This document shows positions 7,686 to 13,484 of a stretch of 13,484 nt of DNA, piece after piece. The stretch lies in assembly GCA_964349835.1 (NCBI GenBank), contig CAYGID010000063.1:1-13484 (forward strand). The letters are read 5' to 3'. The stretch comes from JAQVSH01 sp964349835 (GTDB lineage: Bacteria > Bacteroidota > Bacteroidia > Bacteroidales > UBA4181). The notes under the pieces were generated by a model, which did not search any database, had not been told where the DNA came from, and was given only the letters and a program-made list of their open reading frames with translations. Position numbers and translations under genes: made by a program. Numbering within the stretch: the stretch's first letter is position 1; each line of letters opens with the position of its first letter.

Positions 7686-7748
7686 CAAAAAAAAGACTGT
7701 TCCAAAAGGAGCCTTTGGTGGGGAATACCCTGCCCGCTTTTGGAACAG
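7686..7748 (-). terminator. Intrinsic terminator downstream of the outer-membrane barrel gene
   Basis: CTGTTCCAAAAG (7697-7708) and CTTTTGGAACAG (7737-7748) form a perfect 12-bp stem with a 28-nt intervening loop. The loop contains a smaller GGG/CCC pairing. Read on the - strand, the stem is followed almost at once by eight T (complement of 7687-7694), the form of a Rho-independent terminator. It lies 25 bp beyond the stop of the barrel gene and upstream of alsD, so it should separate the two transcripts. Confidence 0.9.
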
Positions 7749-7773
7749 CCTGTTTAGGCGATAAGAGAAAACT

Positions 7774-8337
7774 CTAGAAGAAAATGCTTACGCCAAGGTT
7801 TAATGAGAGGCGGGTGTACGAGAAGTCGGCTCCGTCGGCTCCGTCGATTTTGCCTCCTGATATTTTCGAACCATAACTTATAAAGGGTTCAAGAGCCATC
7901 GTGGGGGTAAGGTAATAGGAGTATCCCACATCGGCACGCAGTTCGAGGAAGTTACTTCCGGCATCGCCATCCGATTTCACGTTTACATCGGTAAACATTA
8001 ATCCAACGCCGCCGAAGAAGTTGCCGGGAAAGTAGTAGCGAGCTCCTGCACCAATGGCCATAAGAGTGAATTTTGCATCCATCGGTTTCAGATTGAGATG
8101 CTGATACGACAATTGGCCGTTAATAATGAGGTTGTCCATAATGGCATAACCGCCGCCAAAACCCAATCCGAATTGAGTGATTGCATCGTCGGCATCCTTA
8201 ACTGAGATACTTTGGAATCCCACATTGAGAACCTGCGGATTCAGAACATAGGTTCCTTTGGTGATGGGTTCCGACTGAGCATTGGCCATACCGAAAGAGA
8301 GTAAGCCGGCCAAAAGAATCAACGAGAGTTTTTTCAT
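7774..8337 (-). CDS. Small outer-membrane beta-barrel protein
   Basis: The protein has 187 residues. A signal peptide (MKKLSLILLAGLLSFGMANA, cleavage near residue 20) is followed by alternating polar and hydrophobic strands with Gly/aromatic turns. Examples are FGLGFGGGYAIMDNLIINGQ, the following LSYQHLNL, GAGARYYFPG, GGVGLMF, LELRADVGYSYYL and LSLNLGVSIFF. The terminal Phe is typical of barrels inserted by the BAM machinery. Length and pattern fit the small (probably 8-stranded) OMP beta-brl/OmpW-like porin families of Bacteroidota, whose roles are mostly unknown. I cannot assign a ligand. The gene has its own -7 promoter element upstream and a strong terminator downstream, so it is probably monocistronic. 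It is divergent from the efflux operon. Confidence 0.85.
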   Translation of the reverse strand: MKKLSLILLAGLLSFGMANAQSEPITKGTYVLNPQVLNVGFQSISVKDADDAITQFGLGFGGGYAIMDNLIINGQLSYQHLNLKPMDAKFTLMAIGAGARYYFPGNFFGGVGLMFTDVNVKSDGDAGSNFLELRADVGYSYYLTPTMALEPFISYGSKISGGKIDGADGADFSYTRLSLNLGVSIFF

Positions 8338-8380
8338 GGTTAGTTAGTTTTAATGAGACCTGTTTGTTGATACACTACCT

Positions 8381-8411
8381 CAAAGATATTTGCTGTCATC
8401 GAAAATCCTAA
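8381..8411 (-). promoter_or_regulatory. Predicted Bacteroidetes-type promoter for the barrel gene
   Basis: On the - strand TATCTTTG (8388-8381) matches the Bacteroidetes -7 consensus TAnnTTTG exactly. Nineteen bases upstream is TTAG (8411-8408), a one-mismatch version of the -33 TTTG element at the expected spacing. Transcription would start near 8373-8376, giving a 5' UTR of about 35-40 nt before the ATG at 8337. The UTR is A/T-rich without a clear Shine-Dalgarno sequence, as usual in this phylum. Confidence 0.65.
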
Positions 8412-8425
8412 TAAAAAATAGCAGT

Positions 8426-8433
8426 TACATTTG
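8426..8433 (+). promoter_or_regulatory. Predicted -7 element for the efflux operon
   Basis: TACATTTG is an exact match to TAnnTTTG on the + strand, facing the exporter genes. No TTTG or TTG lies about 19-21 bp upstream, so the -33 half is missing or an activator may be needed. If used, the transcript would start near 8438-8441, inside the left arm of the inverted repeat, with a leader of about 100 nt. A weaker alternative is TACTTTTA at 8514-8521, closer to the gene and also lacking a -33 match. Confidence 0.4.
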
Positions 8434-8434
8434 C

Positions 8435-8488
8435 CATATTGTAAGAAATGCGATTTTTTACGATTTGCAACATGGTTTTTACAATATG
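8435..8488. repeat. Perfect 10-bp inverted repeat in the divergent control region
   Basis: CATATTGTAA (8435-8444) and TTACAATATG (8479-8488) are exact reverse complements separated by 34 bp; equivalent positions are 44 bp apart. A third partial copy, TTACAATG, lies at 8526-8533, just before the TolC-like gene. The arrangement sits immediately downstream of the + strand -7 element. It could be operator half-sites for a regulator, possibly acting by looping, or a large stem in the leader RNA. No regulator gene is in the window. Confidence 0.55.
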
Positions 8489-8541
8489 TGTGGCATGAGT
8501 CTGTCGAATAAACTACTTTTAAGACTTACAATGGTTCGCGT

Positions 8542-9828
8542 ATGAGATGGCTGCTGATTGGGATTTTGTTTGTGGGATTGTGGGGCTTTTCGGCCTTGCA
8601 TGCGCAGCAATCTCTCCGGCTCGACGACTGTAGAAGGTTGGCCAGAGAGCATGTTTCGGGTCCCAGACAGAAGGAGCTATTCCAAAAGGCCGAGGCATCG
8701 CGCGATGCGCTGCTAAAAAAGATGATTCGGCCCGAATTATGGGGCTATGGCTTGGTTTCGTACCAGAACGAGGTTCCGAATCCGGCGAGTGCACTGGAGT
8801 ACGCCATCGATTTCAGGCCGGTCTCGAAAGATCAATACAAAGCGGGTCTGTTTTATTCGCAGCGTATTTACGACGGGGGCGAATACAAGGCGCGAAAGGA
8901 ACTTTCGGCTCACGAAACCCGGTTGGCCGTAAGTCAGACTGATGCTTCGCTCTATCGGCTGGATGGTGTGATTGACGAACTGTTTGTGAACGTTCTTCTT
9001 GCCGAAAAAGGGGTGGAGGTGCTTGCCCTGCAAGCAGAACTTCTGCAGAAGCAACTCTCCGACTGCAAGGCCCTCTTTGCCGAAGGCAAGGCCTATGCAA
9101 AAGAGGTTCTTGAGGTGGAGGCTGCAATGTTGGAGGTGGATGCGCAAAGGGCGGCATTTGTGGCAGAGAACAGCAAATGCCGTAATGTGTTGTCGGAGTT
9201 GTGCGGAGTGCCAATCGATACGAGCACGCTGCTGATGCAACCCCTGTTCGAAGGGTTGCCGGGCAGAATGGTCGACCCCGCCTTCGAAACCCTCGAGGCC
9301 ATGAGCGGTCAGAATGCTATCGCCTTGAAACAGGCAAAATCGGTTGTGATGCCCAAGGCCTACCTTTTTGGCACCGCGGGATATGGCAAGACGGGTTTCG
9401 ATCTTTTCGACAATCGGCCCGACTGGTATGCCGGAGGGGGGCTGTTTGTGAAGATGCCGCTTACGGCATGGCTCGATTTCCGACACGAAAAGGAGTTGAT
9501 CTCGCTCAAAGCGGAGAGCCTTCGCAACCGCCGTTCCGACATGGAAAAACAGCAAAGGGGGCTTGAGGTGGAGCTGGAGGGCGAAGCCATGAAATATGCC
9601 GAAATGGTGAGCCACTACTCCCAAATCATTGAGAAGCGGGTGGAGATAAGGCGACAGCAGGAAGCTATGTTTGCCCTGGGTAGAGGAACGGTTACCGATT
9701 GTCTGGCAACCATCAAGGCCGAAGCGGAAGCCCGTCTGCAAAGGGAGATTCACGCTTTGGAGCAGATTCGGGTCCTTTTACAACGCGATCATATTTTGGT
9801 TCAATTGCCAACACTATCTGAAGAATGA
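8542..9828 (+). CDS. TolC-family outer-membrane channel protein
   Basis: This is the outer-membrane efflux (OEP) component that would carry substrates from the exporter through the outer membrane. It has 428 residues. An N-terminal signal peptide (about 1-21, ending in ALHA before QQ) is followed by the mature start SLRLDDCRRLARE, which resembles the usual OEP opening (sLtLdeAl.lAl). The two-fold repeat is visible. Long helices alternate with beta segments at about 98-115 (GLFYSQRIYDGGEYKARKE) and about 290-318 (PDWYAGGGLFVKMPLTAW and the Asp/Arg-rich helix that follows). The C-terminal repeat has LGRGTVTDCLATIKAEAEA, typical of the family. It lies upstream of the fusion protein and overlaps it by ATGA, so it is probably the dedicated channel for this exporter. 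Substrate is unknown. Confidence 0.9.
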   Translation: MRWLLIGILFVGLWGFSALHAQQSLRLDDCRRLAREHVSGPRQKELFQKAEASRDALLKKMIRPELWGYGLVSYQNEVPNPASALEYAIDFRPVSKDQYKAGLFYSQRIYDGGEYKARKELSAHETRLAVSQTDASLYRLDGVIDELFVNVLLAEKGVEVLALQAELLQKQLSDCKALFAEGKAYAKEVLEVEAAMLEVDAQRAAFVAENSKCRNVLSELCGVPIDTSTLLMQPLFEGLPGRMVDPAFETLEAMSGQNAIALKQAKSVVMPKAYLFGTAGYGKTGFDLFDNRPDWYAGGGLFVKMPLTAWLDFRHEKELISLKAESLRNRRSDMEKQQRGLEVELEGEAMKYAEMVSHYSQIIEKRVEIRRQQEAMFALGRGTVTDCLATIKAEAEARLQREIHALEQIRVLLQRDHILVQLPTLSEE

Positions 9829-10733
9829 AGAGAAGAGGCTGGATTACTATAGTGATATTTTCTTTTACGGCCCTGTGTGTGAGTTGCCGTGAGGAGGTGC
9901 ATCCCGATGCATATGGCTATTTTGAGGCACAGGAGTGGATTGTACCTGCCGACGGCACGGGGAGGATTATCTCCTTTCTGGCCGAAGAGGGTGCCTTTCT
10001 GCAAAAGGATCAAGTGGTGGGATATATCGATACGGTGCGCCTCTCCCTGCAAAAAGGGGAGATTCGTGCGCGGATCAAGGCCCTGATGCTCTCGATACCC
10101 GATGCTCCATCGCAATTGAATGTAATCCGTGAGAAGAGGAGTGTATTGCAACGGGAGAGGGAGAGAGTGGCTAACCTGCTTCGCGCCGGCGCTGTCGACC
10201 AGAAGCAGATTGACCGGATTGACGATGAAATGGGTGTGCTCGATCGGGAGTTATCGGCTCTCTCCAGTACGTTGAGTCGCACTTCGGCTTCGCTTCTGTC
10301 GCAGGTGGAGTCGCTGGATATGCAGCTGGCATTGGTTGAGGATCAGATTGCACGGTGTGTGTTAAAGAATCCCGAAGAGGGTTTGGTACTCGACCGTTAC
10401 GTGAAACTGCATGAATATGTAACAATGGGTTCGCCCCTCTATAAACTGGCCAATTTGGATACGATGGAGTTGAATGCCTGGTTCTCGGGCAGCATGCTGT
10501 CTGAATTGCGTCGGGGAGGTTTGGCTCGGGTGGCGATGGTGATGCCGGGCGATACCGGAGCGTACTACAACGGAACTATTGTTCATATTGCCAGGGAACC
10601 GGAGTTTACTCCCAGTAGGGTTCAGTCGGCCGAGAGCCATTCGCATATGCTTTACAAGGTGAGGATTCGGGTGGTGAACGATGGAAAGCTGAAGCCCGGG
10701 ATGCCGGGTGAGGCAACGATTGTGCGCGAATGA
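9825..10733 (+). CDS. Membrane fusion protein (HlyD/YbhG-like), probable lipoprotein
   Basis: This periplasmic adaptor would bridge the inner-membrane ABC transporter and the TolC-like channel. It has 302 residues. A hydrophobic N-terminus ends in CVSC (Cys21), an atypical but plausible lipobox, so lipid anchoring is likely. Two half-lipoyl segments flank a helical hairpin: residues about 38-70 (VPADGTGRIISFLAEEGAFL) and about 182-210 (NPEEGLVLDRYVKLHEYVTM). The hairpin spans about 75-178 and is rich in Glu, Arg and Leu heptads. The beta-barrel part carries AREPEFTPSRVQS (256-268) and KPGMPGEATI (290-299), characteristic of the YbhG/EmrA branch. It overlaps both neighbours by ATGA. Confidence 0.9.
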   Translation: MKRRGWITIVIFSFTALCVSCREEVHPDAYGYFEAQEWIVPADGTGRIISFLAEEGAFLQKDQVVGYIDTVRLSLQKGEIRARIKALMLSIPDAPSQLNVIREKRSVLQRERERVANLLRAGAVDQKQIDRIDDEMGVLDRELSALSSTLSRTSASLLSQVESLDMQLALVEDQIARCVLKNPEEGLVLDRYVKLHEYVTMGSPLYKLANLDTMELNAWFSGSMLSELRRGGLARVAMVMPGDTGAYYNGTIVHIAREPEFTPSRVQSAESHSHMLYKVRIRVVNDGKLKPGMPGEATIVRE

Positions 10734-11647
10734 TTGAAGCTCGTCATATCTCAAAACGGTTTCGCCGGTTCATGGCGCTAAATGAGCTCAGTTTCTCTGT
10801 AGAAAAGGGTGATATTCTAGCTATTATGGGCGCAAACGGCGCGGGAAAATCTACGTTGTTCGATATTCTTGCCACGCTCGATAGCGATTTTGATGGAGAG
10901 TTGCACATGCTGGGGAAAGAGGCCCGCAGCGCCAAACGGGAGATTCGCAAAAAAATAGGCTATCTCCCGGGTCGTTTTTCGCTCTATGGCGACCTGACTG
11001 TGCAGGAGAACCTTTCGTTTTTTGCTTCGGTGTATGGCGAGAAGGCAGAAAATGTTCACGGATCGCCCATCTGGGAGAGTCTGAAGCCGTTTGCTAACCG
11101 TCCTGCTGCTCTTTTGTCGGGGGGTATGAAGCAGAAACTTTCACTCTGTTGTGCGTTGGTCCATTCGCCCGATATTCTTTTTTTGGATGAACCTACAACA
11201 GGAATCGACCCCCGTTCGCGACATGAACTTTGGCAGGAGTTAAAGAGTCTTCAGCAGCGGGGCACTACGATTCTGGTTAGCACCCACTATCTCGACGAGA
11301 TCAGCTATGCCAGCCATATTCTGTTTTTGCACAATGGGTCTCAACTGGCTCTCGACACCCCTGAGGGGCTGCTTGCGGGTTTTTCGAAACAGCTGGCATC
11401 GGTGACCGGATATCCTGCCTTCCACATAATACATGTGTTGAAGGAGATGCCCGAAGCGGAAAGTTGTTATCTCTGCGGAGAGTCGGTTCGTATGGTTTTC
11501 GGTGCAGGGTTTAACCGTGAGTTGTTGCCCGCCTATTGTATTCGGAAGGGCTTTGGCGATGTGGTAGTTTCGTGGGTTGAAGCCGAGATGGAGGATGTTT
11601 TCATGGATAAATTGTTGTGGAATTCATCAAATAACGGTTCTGCATGA
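10730..11647 (+). CDS. ABC transporter ATPase, first of a pair, with altered Q-loop
   Basis: This cytoplasmic nucleotide-binding subunit (305 residues) would power the exporter. It shows Walker A GANGAGKST (34-42), signature LSGGMKQK (129-136), Walker B DILFLDEPT with Asp153 and catalytic Glu154, a D-loop GIDP, and the H-switch STHYLDE with His186. The Q-loop position reads GYLPGRFSLYGDLTV. The expected glutamine is glycine (residue 81), although the surrounding RFSLY.DLTV is as in YbhF-type drug exporters. A C-terminal extension of about 90 residues follows the ATPase core, as in many ABC-2 drug-export ATPases. It corresponds best to the N-terminal half of the fused E. coli YbhF and overlaps the fusion protein and the second ATPase by ATGA. 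Confidence 0.92.
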   Translation: MIEARHISKRFRRFMALNELSFSVEKGDILAIMGANGAGKSTLFDILATLDSDFDGELHMLGKEARSAKREIRKKIGYLPGRFSLYGDLTVQENLSFFASVYGEKAENVHGSPIWESLKPFANRPAALLSGGMKQKLSLCCALVHSPDILFLDEPTTGIDPRSRHELWQELKSLQQRGTTILVSTHYLDEISYASHILFLHNGSQLALDTPEGLLAGFSKQLASVTGYPAFHIIHVLKEMPEAESCYLCGESVRMVFGAGFNRELLPAYCIRKGFGDVVVSWVEAEMEDVFMDKLLWNSSNNGSA

Positions 11648-12360
11648 TGACAATCAGTACCGATAGACTCTCTCGAAAATTTGGCGATTTTACTGCTGTC
11701 GATCAGGTCTCGATGGGGGTAAAGCCGGGTGAGATTGTGGGCTTGTTGGGAGCCAACGGGGCTGGAAAGACTACACTCATTAAGATGTTGTGTGGCTTGC
11801 TGCGACCCACTTCGGGCAGTGCTACGGTAGCTGGTTTCGATATCCTCTCCCGGCCGGCGGGGGTAAAACGAGCCATTGGTTACATGGGTCAGTCGTTTTC
11901 GCTCTTCAACGATTTGACGCTCGACGAGAACCTTGTATTCTTTGGGGCACTCTACGGAATGTCGGCCAAACAGTCGCGCCAAAGGGGTTCGGAGCTGATG
12001 CATCAGCTCCCTTTGCATACCTTTTCGCGCCGTTTAGTGACCCATCTTCCCTCGGGGTGGCGTCAGATGTTGGCGTTTTCGGTGGCTATGCTGCACCGGC
12101 CGCAACTTCTTTTTTTGGACGAACCCACTAGTGGCCTCGATTCGGTGAGTCGTCGCGAATTGTGGAACCATATCAGCCTGGCTGCCGGTGAGGGGGTGTC
12201 GGTGTTGGTGAGTACCCATTATCTCGACGAAGCCTCCTATTGCCATACATTGATGGTAATGGAGAGGGGAAGGGTCATTTCGGTGGGCACTCCCCGGGCA
12301 CTCCGATCGGCAGTAAAAGGGGGCAATCTGGTGAATCTTTTTTTGGAGCAGGAGGCATGA
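11644..12360 (+). CDS. ABC transporter ATPase, second of a pair, with variant signature
   Basis: This is the second nucleotide-binding subunit, with 238 residues and no C-terminal extension. It shows Walker A GANGAGKTT (36-44), an intact Q-loop Gln83 in GYMGQSFSLFNDLTL, Walker B LLFLDEPT with Asp159 and Glu160, and His192 in STHYLDE. The signature motif is LPSGWRQ (135-141) rather than LSGGQ: the second position is Pro, the third is Ser, and the essential fourth-position Gly138 is kept. Similar LP.G forms occur in the second half of YbhF-type tandem ATPases, so it most likely heterodimerises with the preceding ATPase. The start is ATGATG at 11644, so 11647 is equally possible. It is flanked by ATGA overlaps. 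Confidence 0.92.
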   Translation: MMTISTDRLSRKFGDFTAVDQVSMGVKPGEIVGLLGANGAGKTTLIKMLCGLLRPTSGSATVAGFDILSRPAGVKRAIGYMGQSFSLFNDLTLDENLVFFGALYGMSAKQSRQRGSELMHQLPLHTFSRRLVTHLPSGWRQMLAFSVAMLHRPQLLFLDEPTSGLDSVSRRELWNHISLAAGEGVSVLVSTHYLDEASYCHTLMVMERGRVISVGTPRALRSAVKGGNLVNLFLEQEA

Positions 12361-13475
12361 AGCAGCACAATCAGGTGGGAGCCATTGCGGTGAAAGAGAT
12401 GAGGCATATTTGGCGTGATAAGCGCAGCATGCTGATACTTTTTGTATTGCCTGCTTTGATTGTAGCAATTTTTGGGTTTGTGCTTTCGTTCGAGATCAGG
12501 GATGTGGGTGTGGCAGTACTCTTAGCCGACAAGGGGCCGGAGGCGCGAGAATTGGTGGCAAAACTCGACGCCTCTGACGAGTTCAGGGTGGTTTCGTTTC
12601 TGGATCACCCTGATCGGATACCCGAGGTTTTGCGACTGGGCAATGTGAAGCTGGTGATGATAATTCCTGCGGGTTTTGGGTCGTTCCGAGAGCCCGACAG
12701 CACCCTGAGGCTCATTATTGATGGCTCCTATACCCGCGTGGCAACAGCGGTGGAGAGTGCTGCCAAACGGATTGCAAATCAGTATTGGCGCGAAAAGATA
12801 TTATATGGCAGGGGGGTAGAGGTCGCGGCCGAGCCCGAGGTGCATTTCCTCTACAATCCCGAATTGAAGCGAGAGGCCATGCCGATTCCGGGTTTAATGA
12901 TGATTATTTTTTTACTCGTTTCGTCGGTGATGTTTAGTATCAGTATGATCCGTGAGCGCGAAAACGGTACGGCGCGACTATTGATGTTGGCGCCGTTACA
13001 GAGCTATCGGTTGGTTGTCGGGAAGGCCTTTCCCTATTTGGGGATAGCCATCTTTCACATTCTTTCGGTGTGGCTGCTCAGTTACTACCTCTTTGGGGTT
13101 ACGGTTGCGGGCACTCCTCTGCTCTTTTTCTTTATGTGCCTTCTTTTTGCTTTGAACGCCATGGTTTTTGGGTTGCTCATTGCTGCATGGGTTAATCGGC
13201 AACTGGAGGCGCTCATTATCTGTTGGCTCTTTCTTTTTATTCCCAATGTGTTTTTGTCGGGATTCATTTTTCCTTTGCAGAGTATGCCCGATGCCTTAAG
13301 CAGGTTCGCCTCTCTGCTGCCCGGTACGGCTTTTATGGATGCTTACAGGGGCATTGTATTCAGGGGTACCGGGATGGATATGAATCTCTTTTCGTTTCTT
13401 TTACTCGCACTGCCCGTCATTCCTGTGGCCGGTTTGGCGATGCTTGGCTTAGAAACCAGATATTCAAAGCGATGA
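12357..13475 (+). CDS. ABC-2 type inner-membrane permease (YbhS/YbhR-like)
   Basis: This is the transmembrane subunit of the exporter, with 372 residues from the ATG at 12357. The topology is typical of the ABC2_membrane_3 family. One N-terminal helix (about 25-44) is followed by a large periplasmic domain (about 45-175) and then five helices at about 180-198, 226-245, 254-277, 285-304 and 345-364. The coupling-helix motif after the second helix reads IRERENGTARLLMLAPL (198-214). The conserved YNPELKREAMPIPG stretch lies just before that helix. The start is set by the ATGA overlap with the second ATPase; an upstream in-frame ATG at 12240 lies inside that ATPase gene. The stop overlaps another ATG at 13472. 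Confidence 0.93.
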   Translation: MKQHNQVGAIAVKEMRHIWRDKRSMLILFVLPALIVAIFGFVLSFEIRDVGVAVLLADKGPEARELVAKLDASDEFRVVSFLDHPDRIPEVLRLGNVKLVMIIPAGFGSFREPDSTLRLIIDGSYTRVATAVESAAKRIANQYWREKILYGRGVEVAAEPEVHFLYNPELKREAMPIPGLMMIIFLLVSSVMFSISMIRERENGTARLLMLAPLQSYRLVVGKAFPYLGIAIFHILSVWLLSYYLFGVTVAGTPLLFFFMCLLFALNAMVFGLLIAAWVNRQLEALIICWLFLFIPNVFLSGFIFPLQSMPDALSRFASLLPGTAFMDAYRGIVFRGTGMDMNLFSFLLLALPVIPVAGLAMLGLETRYSKR

Positions 13476-13484
13476 TTATATTGG
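13472..13484 (+). CDS. Start of a further gene, probably the second ABC-2 permease (cut by window end)
   Basis: The permease stop TGA (13473-13475) overlaps an ATG at 13472 that opens a frame reading Met-Ile-Ile-Leu before the window ends. All earlier junctions in this operon use the same ATGA overlap, and YbhGFSR-type systems carry two permeases in tandem, so a second permease is the likely product. The four visible codons show only the start; the identity is inferred from context. Confidence 0.55.

Noticed and set aside
7580..7705. Extended acetolactate decarboxylase starting at a TTG at 7705
   Set aside because: That codon lies within the stem of the upstream gene's terminator.
8531..8545. 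Four-codon mini reading frame (Met-Val-Arg-Val) just before the TolC-like gene, its stop overlapping the start at 8542
   Set aside because: Too short to distinguish from chance; noted only because its ATG falls in the third TTACAAT copy.
8737..9753. Long open frame antisense to the TolC-like gene
   Set aside because: It has no domain features and odd composition (many His, Leu and Gln), and it lies fully opposite a well-supported gene. It is a frame shadow, as is the antisense frame at 4707-5381 opposite trpC.
12240..12356. Longer permease beginning inside the second ATPase gene
   Set aside because: The extra 39 residues are Gly-rich and are simply the ATPase gene read in another frame. The ATGA overlap at 12357 matches every other junction.
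1..13484. Mobile elements, CRISPR arrays, tRNA or rRNA genes, toxin-antitoxin or phage-defence genes
   Set aside because: No recognisable transposase, integrase, spaced repeats, tRNA cloverleaf or defence-type gene was seen on either strand.

Overview
The window reads as chromosomal DNA from a member of the Bacteroidota, probably Bacteroidales-like; the genus is not resolvable by eye. Three things suggest this: the gene order trpB-E-G-D-C-F-A, which I know from Bacteroides-type genomes; AT-rich rather than strong Shine-Dalgarno start regions; and close matches to the Bacteroidetes -7 promoter element TAnnTTTG in the one large divergent intergenic region. Base composition is roughly balanced and looks even across the window. 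I see no insertion sequences, integrases, tRNA genes, rRNA genes or CRISPR arrays.

Region 1 (156-6708, + strand) is a complete seven-gene tryptophan operon. Anthranilate synthase (TrpE/TrpG), phosphoribosyltransferase (TrpD), PRA isomerase (TrpF), IGP synthase (TrpC) and both tryptophan synthase subunits are all present with intact catalytic motifs, so the operon encodes the whole chorismate-to-tryptophan route. TrpB comes first and its partner TrpA last. Most junctions are tight (1 bp, 6 bp, or ATGA overlaps). The exceptions are a 73-bp gap before trpD, which holds a perfect 16-bp palindrome, and a 91-bp gap before trpC. No Trp-rich leader peptide is evident upstream of trpB.

Region 2 (6719-8337, - strand) holds two envelope genes. 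One is a lipoprotein-type alpha-acetolactate decarboxylase, convergent with trpA. The other is a small outer-membrane beta-barrel protein. They point the same way but are separated by a strong intrinsic terminator (perfect 12-bp stem followed by eight U), so they are probably separate transcripts.

Region 3 (8338-8541) is a divergent control region. It carries a -7 element for the barrel gene on the - strand, a -7 element for the exporter operon on the + strand, and a perfect 10-bp inverted repeat plus a third partial copy.

Region 4 (8542 to the window end, + strand) is an export operon: TolC-like outer-membrane channel, lipoprotein-like membrane fusion protein, two separate ABC ATPases, an ABC-2 permease, and the first four codons of another gene, most likely the second permease. 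Every junction is a 4-bp ATGA overlap. The layout resembles E. coli YbhGFSR with the tandem ATPase split in two, plus its own outer-membrane channel. The first ATPase lacks the Q-loop glutamine and the second has a variant signature motif.

I find no clearly undescribed system. The best leads are the exported acetolactate decarboxylase, the inverted repeat in the divergent region, the asymmetric ATPase pair, and the palindrome inside the trp operon.
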